64,000 bases of DNA, from the NCBI GenBank assembly GCA_037893245.1, contig JBAIAA010000409.1, positions 859,001-923,000 of the forward strand, in the 5' to 3' direction. This document shows positions 1 to 10,984 of this stretch, piece by piece (position 1 is the stretch's first letter; each line of letters opens with the position of its first letter). Both the position numbers and the translations under genes were made by a program. Source of the DNA: Crossaster papposus (Eukaryota; Echinodermata; Asteroidea; Velatida; Solasteridae). The notes beneath the pieces were generated by a model. It was not told where the DNA came from and did no database searches. It saw nothing but the letters and a program-made list of their open reading frames with translations.

Positions 1-414
1 TACATCTTTATAGATCTATAATCCCCCCCCCCCCAACAAAAATGAGAGCAATGCTAATGTATATACAGTGTATTACTATTTAGTATAGTATCTTGAATAT
101 ATAATAGTATTTGTTTTAAATCGTTGTTGATAGTTATGTACTCGTCATTCTAGTTTTTCTGAACTTTTTGTTTACATGCACAAGTCTATTTAATTTGCTT
201 AGTGGTGTATTCCTTTCTCCATGATGGTAAATTTATTTGTATTAAGTACATTTTTTTGGTATTTAATTAATCATTTTACTGTTAATATTTCTACATTTTT
301 AAGTGATGCGCCTAGGAGCATGATTTATTTTATGGACGGGCGCTATATAAATCTTAACTTATTATTATTAATAATGGGAGTCGATCGTTGCTTCCTATCT
401 CTTTAGGTATCATA
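1..414. other. AT-rich sequence without recognised feature
   Basis: No gene or repeat family was recognised here. A run of 12 C lies at 23-34. The 61-codon plus-strand frame at 221-406 is short, AT-rich and without recognisable motifs, so it is not called a gene. Confidence 0.5.
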
Positions 415-1017
415 AGGCCCAGTCACACCGGATCGTACGATTTCTGGATCGTGCGATTGGTGCGATTTGGCAGAGATACGACCAATCGCCAATGTTTGCG
501 ACGATCTCCGCATAGCGGTCGTATGCTGTGATTGCTCTTAGGACTGGTACGTACGATTGGTGTCACGCTTGGTCGTGCGATCACAAGCGATTGGAGAAGT
601 TTGATTGCAAAATCAGTCGTAGGTAATCGTGCGACTAGTCCCAGATACCCACGATTGATCGTACGAGCAATCGTGTATACCTGCGACCACTCGCACGATC
701 AGTCGTGTATACCTACAACCAGTTGCACGACTAATCGTGCGACTGTGGGACCCGCGATCATTAACGACTGGTGGTGCGAGCATGCACGACTGGTGGTACG
801 ACCATATAAGACCTGTCTGCAACCTCTTACGATTTGGAATCGCAGGTCAGAAGTTTTGAACATGACCATCGACCTTGCTGCGACTGATTTTGCTGTTGCG
901 ATGACCCACGACCTCTGCGACCAGTCGCACGCTCTTTGTACGATTTGCCCGCGATTGCAACATTTTTCGGTCGCAGCTAGGTCGTAACCTGGTCGCAAGC
1001 CCGGTGTGACTGGGCCT
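415..1017. mobile_element. Palindromic MITE, family A (Harbinger-like target site)
   Basis: The ends are a perfect 17-bp inverted repeat (AGGCCCAGTCACACCGG at the left, its complement at the right). The flanking trinucleotides are ATA (412-414) and TTA (1018-1020), a near match to the TWA duplications of PIF/Harbinger elements; one base would have to have mutated. The interior is filled with many direct and inverted copies of a short motif around TCGTGCGA/TCGCACGA. It encodes no transposase; the open frames on both strands inside it are by-products of the repeat. The superfamily assignment is inference. Confidence 0.8.
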
Positions 1018-1039
1018 TTAGTCTCAGCATAAACAAAGG

Positions 1040-1156
1040 GTCCACGATTGACCTACCGTCGACGATTAAAAAATCGTGTACCCAACCTATGGGAGGCCTT
1101 CCTAAAAAGTACAAACAAACGAGGGGCAATAGGGAGTCCACGATTGCCGGTGTTTA
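1040..1156 (-). repeat. Interspersed repeat with copy at 27.6 kb
   Basis: Reversed, this stretch aligns with 27594-27745: both hold TAAACACC followed by a CAATCGTGGAC block, TTGTTTGTACT, and a CCTCCATAGG-like block. The other copy has a 13-bp terminal inverted repeat; this one is less regular. Probably a small MITE. Confidence 0.6.
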
Positions 1157-1206
1157 CATAATCGGTGTGTGTAGGGACGTCCAGCAAACCCAATGTTAAC
1201 ACATTC

Positions 1207-1434
1207 GTGACACGATCAAGCGGAATGAGTCGGATTTCGGCCCCGGTCAAAAAATGAGTTTTCATGTGGTTTTAAAAAGGGCATCTGTACGTTTAAAAAA
1301 CTGAGAACCCCATGTTGAAACGATGTTTTGTTGTCGAGTTATGTACATTTGTTTATATCAACGAAGAACACAGTTCTGATTAAAACATTTTTGGGATTCC
1401 CCGACATCCGCCTCATTCCGCTTGATCGTGTCAC
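1207..1434. repeat. Inverted repeat, 29-bp arms
   Basis: Arms 1207-1235 and 1406-1434 are reverse complements over 29 bases with one mismatch (core CATTCCGCTTGATCGTGTCAC-like, containing CGCTTGATCGTG). About 170 bases lie between them. Either a small foldback element or the ends of a larger degraded MITE. Confidence 0.6.
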
Positions 1435-1546
1435 ATTTACGCCAACACATGATTTGACATTACCTCATAATATACCGTGTAAGTATCGCCAGTTCACGTT
1501 TACTTTTCTGCGAGTGTCTTGGTACCAAACACTGACTAGTCTAGTC

Positions 1547-1860
1547 CACTGACCTCTATACATGGACAGATCATCATTGTTTCATTTTGAAGTCGGCATG
1601 CGGAGAAGTGCAACATGGCGGACCCACGACGTGACTCTGTGAGCCAATGAAATGTCCAGGTGTTGGTACGATACGTATTACGTAATGTTTATAAATACAA
1701 AATGTACAGAATAAATCCGCTGACCTCCACACCTGGACATTTCATTGGCTCACAGCAGTGACGTCGCGGGTCCGCCATGTTGCACTTCCAGTTCGCGCCG
1801 ACTTCAAGTGTTAGCGCAGCAGAATATGGACAATGGTCCGTCCAGGTGTAGAGGTCAGTG
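1547..1860. mobile_element. hAT-like palindromic MITE with 8-bp target duplication
   Basis: A 314-bp palindrome that starts CACTGACCTC and ends with GAGGTCAGTG. It is flanked by a perfect 8-bp direct repeat GTCTAGTC (1539-1546 and 1861-1868). Eight-base duplications with a CTAG-like centre are typical of hAT transposons. A second, inner pair of arms (about 1609-1664 and 1729-1788) holds CATTTCATTGGCTCACAG on one side and its complement on the other. There is no coding sequence, so the element is non-autonomous. Confidence 0.85.
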
Positions 1861-2221
1861 GTCTAGTCACATAACTCCAGTGTTTAAATTTACCCAAATG
1901 TTATCTGCGTACAGGCCCGTACGCAGGATTTTTTATGGGGGGTGCGAATTTGTACTGATGGGACCAAAAATAAAACCAAAACTTTTCTGGCCAGTACGGT
2001 TATTTTTACATCAAAATACCATTATTTACCCCGGAAAATGTGGACCTTTTGGTAATTTGGGGGGCGAATTTGTACTGATGGGACCAAAAATGGGACAACA
2101 TTTTTTCGTGTGCCTGCAGTACAGTTATTTATACATCAAAATACCATTATTTATCCAGAAAATGTGGACCTTTTAGTAATTTTTTGTTTTTGGGGGGGGG
2201 GGGGGGGGGGGGTGCGTACAC

Positions 2222-5200
2222 AAGATTCCATGCACATTTAGATCAATAAATTCATCCACATTTACTTCCGCGTCAGTTTATCGGGCCGTATTTTTCCCTC
2301 GTACAAAATCCACCAAAACCACAAAGTAGAAATAGAAAAGAAAAAAAAAGTAAAGAAAAAAACATACAGAGGGTTCGATCCCACAACCTTTGGACTAGGA
2401 GACTGGTACACTATCCCTCAGAGTATATGGCTAACTTAATTCAATTAACTCCGTCTGATATCTACACACTACCAGAGTCATGAAAAGCTGCCATGTATAC
2501 ACAAAATTCCATACACATTTAGGTCTATAAATTCATCCACAATTACTTTCGCGTCAGTTTTTTTGATCTTTATTTTCCCTTCGTACAAAATCCACCAAAA
2601 CCACCAAGTAGAAATGGAAAAGAAAAAAAAAGTAAAGAAAAAAACATACGGATGATTCGAACCCACAACCTTTGGACAAGGAGGCTGGTACATTATCCAT
2701 CAGAGTACCGCATATCGTTAACTTAATCCAATGAACTCCGTCTGATATCTACACACTACCAGATTCATTAAAAGTTGCCAATTGTAAAACTATTTACAAC
2801 CGAGTTACAGTGATGCACAACGTATGCAACAAGATTTAACAACCGAACACAAAACTCCATACACATTTAGGTCCATAAATTCATCCACATTTACTTCCGC
2901 GTCAGTTTATTGGGCCGTATTTTTCCCTCGTACAAAATCCACAAAAAACACAAAGTAGAAATGGAAAAGAAAAAGAAAGTAAAGAAAAAATACGGAGGGT
3001 TCGAACCCACAACCTTTGGATTAGGAGACTGGTACATTATCCCTCAGAGTACAGCATGTCGTTAGCTTAATCCAATGAACTCCGTCTGATATCTACACAC
3101 TACCAGAGTCATGAAAAGCTGCCGTATATACAAACAATTCCATTCACATTTAGCTCCATAAAATCATCCACATTACTTCCGCGTCAGTTTATCGGGCCGT
3201 ATTTTTCCCTCGTACAAAATCCACCAAAACTACAAAGTAGAAATAGAAAAGAAAAAAAAAGTAAAGAAAAAAACATACAGAGGGTTCGAACCCACAACCT
3301 TTGGACAAGGAGGCTGGTACATTATCCATCAGAGTACCGCATATCGTTAACTTAATCTAATGAACTCCGTCTGATATCTACACACTACCAGATTCATTAA
3401 AAGTTGCCAATTGTAAAACTATTTACAACCGAGTTACAGTGATGCACAACGTATGCAACAAGATTTAACAACCGAACACAAAACTCCATACACATTTAGG
3501 TCCATAAATTCATCCACATTTACTTCCGCGTCAGTTTATTGGGCCGTAATTTTCCCTCGTACAAAATCCACCAAAACCACAAAGTAGAAATGGAAAAGAA
3601 AAAAAAAGTAAAGAAAAAACACGGAGGGTTCGAACCCACAACCTTTAGACTAGGAGACTGGTACATTATCCCTCAGAGTACAGCATGTCGTTAACTTAAT
3701 CCAATGAACTCCGTCTGATATCTACACACTATACCAGAGTCGTGAAAAACTGCCGTATATACACACAATTTCATTCACATTTAGGTCCATAAATTTATCC
3801 ACAATTACTTTCGCGTCAGTTTATTGATCTTTATTTTCCCTTCGTACAAAATCCACCAAAACCACCAAGTAGAAATGGAAAAGAAAAAAAAAGGAAAGAA
3901 AAAAACATACGGAGAATTCGAACCCACAACCTTTGGACAAGGAGGCTGGTACATTATCCATCAGAGTACCGCATATCGTTAACTTAATCTAATGAACTCC
4001 GTCTGATATCTACACACTACTAGATTCATTACAAGTTGTCGAATTTATTGTACAGTACAACCATTTTACAATTCTGCACACCCTATATGCAACTAGAACA
4101 ATTATACACAAAATTCCATCGGCACATTTAGATCAATAAATTCATCCACATTTACTTCCGCGTCAGTTTATCGGGCCGTATTTTTCCCTCGTACAAAATC
4201 CACCAAAACCACAAAGTAGAAATAGAAAAGAAAAAAAAAGTAAAGAAAAAAACATACAGAGGGTTCGATCCCACAACCTTTGGACTAGGAGACTGGTACA
4301 CTATCCCTCAGAGTATATGGCTAACTTAATTCAATTAACTCCGTCTGATATCTACACACTACCAGAGTCATGAAAAGCTGCCATGTATACACAAAATTCC
4401 ATACACATTTAGGTCTATAAATTCATCCACAATTACTTTCGCGTCAGTTTTTTTGATCTTTATTTTCCCTTCGTACAAAATCCACCAAAACCACCAAGTA
4501 GAAATGGAAAAGAAAAAAAAAGTAAAGAAAAAAACATACGGATGATTCGAACCCACAACCTTTGGACAAGGAGGCTGGTACATTATCCATCAGAGTACCG
4601 CATATCGTTAACTTAATCCAATGAACTCCGTCTGATATCTACACACTACCAGATTCATTAAAAGTTGCCAATTGTAAAACTATTTACAACCGAGTTACAG
4701 TGATGCACAACGTATGCAACAAGATTTAACAACCGAACACAAAACTCCATACACATTTAGGTCCATAAATTCATCCACATTTACTTTCGCGTCAGTTTAT
4801 TGGGCCGTATTTTTCCCTCGTACAAAATCCACAAAAAACACAAAGTAGAAATGGAAAAGAAAAAGAAAGTAAAGAAAAAATACGGAGGGTTCGAACCCAC
4901 AACCTTTGGATTAGGAGACTGGTACATTATCCCTCAGAGTACAGCATGTCGTTAGCTTAATCCAATGAACTCCGTCTGATATCTACACACTACCAGAGTC
5001 ATGAAAAGCTGCCGTATATACAAACAATTCCATTCACATTTAGCTCCATAAAATCATCCACATTACTTCCGCGTCAGTTTATCGGGCCGTATTTTTCCCT
5101 CGTACAAAATCCACCAAAACTACAAAGTAGAAATAGAAAAGAAAAAAAAAGTAAAGAAAAAAACATACAGAGGGTTCGAACCCACAACCTTTGGACAAGG

Positions 5201-7673
5201 AGGCTGGTACATTATCCATCAGAGTACCGCATATCGTTAACTTAATCTAATGAACTCCGTCTGATATCTACACACTACCAGATTCATTAAAAGTTGCCAA
5301 TTGTAAAACTATTTACAACCGAGTTACAGTGATGCACAACGTATGCAACAAGATTTAACAACCGAACACAAAACTCCATACACATTTAGGTCCATAAATT
5401 CATCCACATTTACTTCCGCGTCAGTTTATTGGGCCGTAATTTTCCCTCGTACAAAATCCACCAAAACCACAAAGTAGAAATGGAAAAGAAAAAAAAAGTA
5501 AAGAAAAAACACGGAGGGTTCGAACCCACAACCTTTAGACTAGGAGACTGGTACATTATCCCTCAGAGTACAGCATGTCGTTAACTTAATCCAATGAACT
5601 CCGTCTGATATCTACACACTATACCAGAGTCGTGAAAAACTGCCGTATATACACACAATTTCATTCACATTTAGGTCCATAAATTTATCCACAATTACTT
5701 TCGCGTCAGTTTATTGATCTTTATTTTCCCTTCGTACAAAATCCACCAAAACCACCAAGTAGAAATGGAAAAGAAAAAAAAAGGAAAGAAAAAAACATAC
5801 GGAGAATTCGAACCCACAACCTTTGGACAAGGAGGCTGGTACATTATCCATCAGAGTACCGCATATCGTTAACTTAATCTAATGAACTCCGTCTGATATC
5901 TACACACTACTAGATTCATTACAAGTTGTCGAATTTATTGTACAGTACAACCATTTTACAATTCTGCACACCCTATATGCAACTAGAACAATTATACACA
6001 AAATTCCATCGGCACATTTAGATCAATAAATTCATCCACATTTACTTCCGCGTCAGTTTATCGGGCCGTATTTTTCCCTCGTACAAAATCCACCAAAACC
6101 ACAAAGTAGAATTGGAAAAGAAAAAAAAAGTAAAAAAAAAAATCACACAGAGGGTTCGAACCCACAACCTTTGGACTAGGAGACCGGTACACTATCACTC
6201 AGAGTACAACATATGGCTAACTTAATTCAATTAACTCCGTCTGATATCTACACACTACCAGAGTCATGAAAAGCTGCCGTGTATACACAAAATTCCATAC
6301 ACATTTAGGTCTATAAATTCATCCACAATTACTTTCGCGTCAGTTTATTGATCTTTATTTTTTCTTCGTACAAAATCCACCAAAACCACCAAGTAGAAAT
6401 GGAAAAGAGAAAAAAAGTTAAGAAAAAATACGGATGGTTCGAACCCACAACCTTTGGACTAGGAGACTGGTACATTATCCCTCAGAGTACAGCATGTCGT
6501 TAACTTAATCCAATGAACTCCGTCTGATATCTACACACTATACCAGAGTCGTGAAAAACTGCCGTATATACACACAATTTCATTCACATTTAGGTCCATA
6601 AATTTATCCACAATTACTTTGGCGTCAGTTTATTGATCTTTATTTTCCCTTCGTACAAAATCCACCAAAACCACCAAGTAGAAATGGAAAAGAAAAAAAA
6701 AGTAAAGAAAAAAACATACGGAGGATTCGAACCTACAACCTTCGGACAAGGAGGCTGGTACATTATCCATCAGAGTACCGCATATCGTTAACTTAATCTA
6801 ATGAACTCCGTCTGATATCTACACACTACCAGATTCATTAAAAGTTGCCAATTGTAAAACTATTTACAACCGAGTTACAGTGATGCACAACGTATGCAAC
6901 AAGATTTAACAACCGAACACAAAACTCCATACACATTTAGGTCCATAAATTCATCCACATTTACTTCCGCGTCAGTTTATTGGGCCGTATTTTTCCCTCG
7001 TACAAAATCCACCAAAACCACAAAGTAGAAATGGAAAAGAAAAAAAAAGTAAAGAAAAAATACGGAGGGTTCGAACCCACAACCTTTGGACTAGGAGACT
7101 GGTACATTATCCCTCAGAGTACAGCATGTCGTTAACTTAATCCAATGAACTCCGTCTGATATCTACACACTATACCAGAGTCGTGAAAAACTGCCGTATA
7201 TACACACAATTTCATTCACATTTAGGTCCATAAATTTATCCACATTTACTTCCGCGTCAGTTTATCGGGCCGTATTTTTCCCTTCGTACAAAATCCACCA
7301 AAACCACAAAGTAGAAATGGAAAAGAAAAAAAAGTAAAGAAAAAAACATACAGAGGGTTCGAACCCACAACCTTTGGACTAGGAGACTGGTACACTATCC
7401 CTCAGAGTACAGCCAATCGCTAACTTATTTCAATGAACTCCGTCTGATATATACACACTACCAGAGTCATGAAAAGCTGCCGTATACACAAAATTCCATA
7501 CACATTTAGGTCTATAAATTCATCCACAATTACTTTCGCGTCAGTTTATTGGGCTTTATTTTCCCTTCGTACAAAATCCACCAAAACCACAAAGTAGAAA
7601 TGGAAAAGAAAAAAAAAGGAAAGAAAAAAAACATACGGAGGATTCGAACACACAACCTTTGGACAAGGAGGCT
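2222..7673 (-). repeat. Tandem array of 18 tRNA-like monomers, higher-order 630/1890 bp
   Basis: Eighteen monomers can be counted by their shared GCGTCAGTTT block and their TTCGAACCC block. Short (about 278 bp) and long (about 352 bp) monomers alternate, the long ones carrying about 74 extra bases that end in CAACAAGATTTAACAACCG. A short plus a long monomer makes a 630-bp dimer, and three dimers make an 1890-bp block seen at 2281, 4171 and 6061 (same TCGGGCCGTA anchor). The first two blocks are almost identical, while the third diverges. On the minus strand each monomer holds a tRNA-like module with A-box-like and B-box sequences, followed by T-runs. The 71-codon minus-strand frames at 2478-2693 and 4368-4583 are by-products. 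Confidence 0.9.
7060..7128 (-). promoter_or_regulatory. Representative tRNA-like Pol III internal promoter of the array
   Basis: Read on the minus strand, TACTCTGAGGG (complement of 7111-7121) resembles an A box, and GGTTCGAACCC (complement of 7067-7077) matches the B-box consensus. Their starts are 44 bases apart, the spacing of a tRNA gene. The region between resembles an arginine tRNA (TCTCCTAGTCCAAAGG then TTGTGGG), but anticodon and T stems do not pair well, so this is a decayed tRNA-derived promoter and not a tRNA gene. T-rich runs just downstream could stop Pol III. The same module recurs in nearly every monomer. Confidence 0.6.
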
Positions 7674-7979
7674 CAGGCCCGTACGCAGGATTGTTTTATG
7701 GGGGGGTGCGAATTTGTACTGATGGGACCAAAAATGAAACCAACATTTTCTGGCCAGTATCGTTATTTTTACATCAAAAAATACTATTTACCCCGGAAAA
7801 TGTGGACCTTTTGGTAATTTGGGGGGCGAATTTGTACTGATAGGACCAAAAATGGGACAACATTTTTTCGTGTGCCTGCAGTACAGTTATTTATACATCA
7901 AAATACCATTATTTATCCAGAAAATGTGGACCTTTTAGAAATTTGGGGGGGGGGGGGGGGGTGCGTACGCACCCGTCGC

Positions 7980-8010
<31 letters not shown>

Positions 8011-8033
8011 ATCCCCCCCTGCGTACGGGCCTG
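7674..8033. repeat. Second left arm plus right terminus of the composite unit
   Basis: Nearly the same sequence as 1912-2221: CAGGCCCGTACGCAGG, then GGGGGTGCGAATTTGTACTG, then two similar sub-blocks about 120 bp apart. It continues into a G-run (about 7946-7962), a short palindrome around TGCGTACGCA, a C-run of 30 bases (7981-8010), and the right inverted repeat. The G-run and C-run are complementary and would form the stem of a hairpin. Confidence 0.8.
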
Positions 8034-8289
8034 GCGTAATCGATTGAACGGAAGTTGAGATCAACAAATGTAATTTTATAATAGTCATAGTTCGCAGTAT
8101 TTTCAATATGTTGGATAAGTGGGATGTTTTTTTCTATTATTAATACCCATTTATTGCCTATTGGGTGGGCCCAGGCGACAAAGCGCAGTATTCAAGCGAG
8201 CAGTTTCAGGAAAAAATATATCTGGGTCCACCATTTGACTATGCATTATTTTTATCATGGGCGGGGCACTGTTGCTTGTTGATGGCCAG
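8034..8289. other. Unassigned sequence
   Basis: No gene or repeat family was recognised between the composite unit and the next transposon. Confidence 0.4.
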
Positions 8290-9497
8290 GGGCCGGTTGC
8301 ACCAACGGTCTTAAGTGCTGTACTAAAGTTACGAACGAAAACGGGTTGAACCATCGATGTCTTACGACATGTACTAACTTCCTTGCCGTACGCATTCTGA
8401 CTTAGGTGTGGTGTAAGACAATTTCCGTGCAACCAAAAGAAATTTCAAAACAACTGTTGCACCATCACAACTTACGCATTAGTAGGACATGGATTTACAA
8501 TATAAAATTACGTCTAGTGGGGAGGTGACTTAAATAGGGTAGCCATTCGCGGAAATATGTTCGGGTTGAAGTATGGTGTCATTTTTAGTGTCAAATATTG
8601 AAAACAATACTTCTGCATGTATTGTGACACCATTCGCTTGTGAAAACAAATGTTTATGAAAACAATTTGCGTTTGTTGTTCAAAATTAAACATTTGCGAA
8701 GGACCATGATATACCTAGCATCACATTAGACAAGTTTTCTTACAATACTCACAAAAATACAACAATTGTATACAAATAAATGCAAACTGAACAAAAACGT
8801 AGGGTCGACACGGAAAACGCACTATATGTGAGTCAAAAGGAAAGTGACCGAATTTGAAAGATATTTGGCTCACGCCAATATCTTTATATTGTTTTTACGG
8901 GGATAAGATACATTTTATTGACTTGCAAATGAAAACACACAAAAATCGCCATTAATATTTTAAGGGGAAAAGTATTCACTTGTTCCTCATTCTTAACACA
9001 AAATCTGACAGTGCAAATAAAGTTTTCAGTCTTAATTTTAATTATTAAAATCTCATTTGCATTTATATTATAATAGTACTAATAATAGTATTCCATGAAC
9101 AGCTATCAAAATGGGTTATTTTATTAAAATATGCATAACTTCTAATAGCATGGATCAATTTTGGTAATTCTTTTTTTCTTCAAATGAGTAAGAAAACATG
9201 CTCTCTATTGACATGCTTGATTGGTGTATCCAATTTGATTGCCTTAAAAATAATAATAAAATACTTTATTAAAAACATGCTGTGTACAGTTGTTATCTAT
9301 TTTGGGATTTTGACTTGCGTCGGTCCCAATACAGTTAAAATTATACACTAGTATACACGTCCTACGACGTGTGGTAAAAAATGCATTTTAGGATATTGCA
9401 TTTTGATGCAACCGCAGTTACGACATGCATTTGGGCTGTCCTAAATTCCTTATCTTACGACAAACACGTATAGGACATGTTTGGTGCAACCGGGTCC
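8290..9497. mobile_element. Non-autonomous DNA transposon with GGTTGCACCAA termini
   Basis: The left end GGGCCGGTTGCACCAA is matched at the right end (9481-9497) by the complement TTGGTGCAACCGGGTCC, one mismatch in the outer bases. Subterminal copies of related motifs (TTACGACATG, TGCACCATC, TGCAACC) recur near both ends. The 1.2 kb interior is AT-rich and without a transposase frame. A target duplication could not be recognised. Superfamily undetermined. Confidence 0.7.
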
Positions 9498-9616
9498 ATT
9501 TTAGTGACTATTTATTTCGTGTGAGGAGCACTATTATTTTTTTGTAAAGGCCCGTTTTACATCTTGAGAGAAGCACAATGAAACAACTCAAGGTTCAATC
9601 GGGTTGTTATTGGGTA

Positions 9617-10546
9617 TATACGATGTGCCCTCCGACGTCACGTGTTTACATCTGTATTAAAATGTGCCCACGCAGTATGCGCACACATCGTGGTTTATAC
9701 CCCCGTCACACCGGACTGGCGTCCTTACTGCGTTCCTACGGCGACCCAGGACGCGGTAGGGACGCCATGGACGCCGCGGGGTCGTGGTGAGAACGCAGAA
9801 GGACGCCGTGGGGACCCCAAGGACGCCGAAGGTCGCAGAGCGACGGCGTTTACTTCGGACATGTTCAAAGTAAACGCCGAGGTTTGGCGTCCTGGCTCAG
9901 GACGCGGTGGGATCGCCCTGGGGTCGCCATGGTCGCCGTAGCAACGCAGTAGGAACTCGAATGACGCTCTAGGGACGCAGTATGGACGTGGTAGGGTCGC
10001 CGTGGAGACGCGAATAAATGGATCGTGGACCCCGCGGCGACCTTACTGCGTCCTTACCACGTCTATGGGGTTCTTACCACGACCCCACCACGTCTATGGA
10101 CGCGGTAAGGTCGTGGTAGAAACGCCAAAAACGCCGTGAGGTCGCCGATGATCGCCGTAGGGACGCCGTGCAAACTCAATAGAAACGCCAAGGACGCGGT
10201 AAGGTCGTGGTGAGAACGCCGTAGGGACGCCGAGTAGACGTACAGATCGCGGAGCACAGGACCCCGGTGTGACGGGTGACCGAAATCTTGATATTTTAAA
10301 GAAAAAGGATTGGGGTTCTCACGGCGACCATCGACGTCCTCCATTTTAGGACGCAGTAAGGACGCCAGTCCGGTGTGACGGGGGTATTACATAAAATGGT
10401 ATTAAAGAGTGACGTCGCAGGTCAGATCGCCTTTGAATTATGTGACCTCTAATGTCATCTCTTAACCAAATGTATGTATAACATGATGCGTGCGCATACT
10501 GCCGGGCACATTTGAATACAGATGTAAACAGAGGGGAAATCGTCTA
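9617..10546. mobile_element. TA-target MITE family T, interrupted copy
   Basis: The termini TATACGATGTGCCC and its near complement flank this copy, with TA on both sides (9615-9616, 10547-10548). Intact relatives lie at 37097-37333 and 53096-53715. This copy is split by the family B insertion at 9698-10386. Removing the insertion and one TTA gives a continuous match, in opposite orientation, to the 37 kb copy. The TA target suggests a Tc1/mariner-like element, by inference. Confidence 0.8.
9698..10386. mobile_element. MITE family B, Harbinger-like, nested
   Basis: The inverted termini match over about 36 bases, beginning TACCCCCGTCACACCGGACT. The element is flanked by TTA on both sides (9695-9697, 10387-10389), the TWA target of PIF/Harbinger transposons. 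The interior is GC-rich and saturated with variants of GGACGCCGT and GGTCGCGGT in both orientations. It sits inside the TA-target MITE at 9617-10546. The open frames inside on both strands are repeat by-products. Confidence 0.88.
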
Positions 10547-10658
10547 TATGCGGGATGTGATTTGATTTGATTTTGTTTGAATACATCAATGTAGTTGTTA
10601 TATTTCCTTTTCCCTCGTATAAATACATTATGTTATGTTAATTATGATTAGGTTAATT

Positions 10659-10940
10659 CCTCCAAATAGGCACTTGGGGAGAACAATTAGCGTAAGTTTT
10701 TAGGTAATAAGGAGACAGTGGCACTTAGGGAGACATTTCAGTGTCTCCCTAAGTGACTAGCTACCCTAAAAAAAAAAGATATTTGGGAGTTATTTTTGCT
10801 CTATAGAACGACAGATTTTGGTCTAAATAGCATAAATCTCGAAAATATTAGAGAAAAAGGGTTAGGGAAAACAAGTTAGGACTTTTTAAAAGTTTGTGTA
10901 CATCTCTATGGGATTGTCTCCCCAAGTGCCTTTTTGGAGG
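10659..10940. mobile_element. MITE with CCTCCAAATAGGCACTT termini
   Basis: The ends CCTCCAAATAGGCACTTGGG and CCCAAGTGCCTTTTTGGAGG are inverted repeats. Internally, a second palindrome around GTGGCACTTAGGGAGACA is present. A second copy in opposite orientation lies at 49436-49710. No coding capacity, and no clear target duplication. Confidence 0.8.
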
Positions 10941-10984
10941 TCATGCTTTAATAAAATTAATAGCGCTTTCCATTGTATCAATGC

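Larger units (their letters stand above)
1912..8033. mobile_element. Composite transposon-like unit enclosing a satellite array
   Basis: The left end CAGGCCCGTACGCAGG (1912-1927) is matched by its exact reverse complement at 8018-8033. The bases just outside are GCGTA on both sides (1907-1911 and 8034-8038), compatible with a 5-bp target duplication. Inside are a left arm (1912-2221), a long tandem array (2222-7673), and a second copy of the left arm followed by the right terminus (7674-8033). The second arm's right flank is not array sequence, which argues against it being an independent insertion into the array. No transposase is present. An alternative is two neighbouring copies of the arm element captured by chance, with the 5-bp match coincidental. 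Confidence 0.6.

Noticed and set aside
2372-7660. Calling the TTCGAACCC units functional tRNA genes
   Set aside because: Box spacing fits, but anticodon and T stems do not pair and no acceptor stem can be drawn; they are tRNA-derived at most.
2222-7673. Centromeric satellite
   Set aside because: Higher-order structure is similar, but the array is only 5.5 kb, sits within transposon-like ends, and is surrounded by ordinary dispersed elements.
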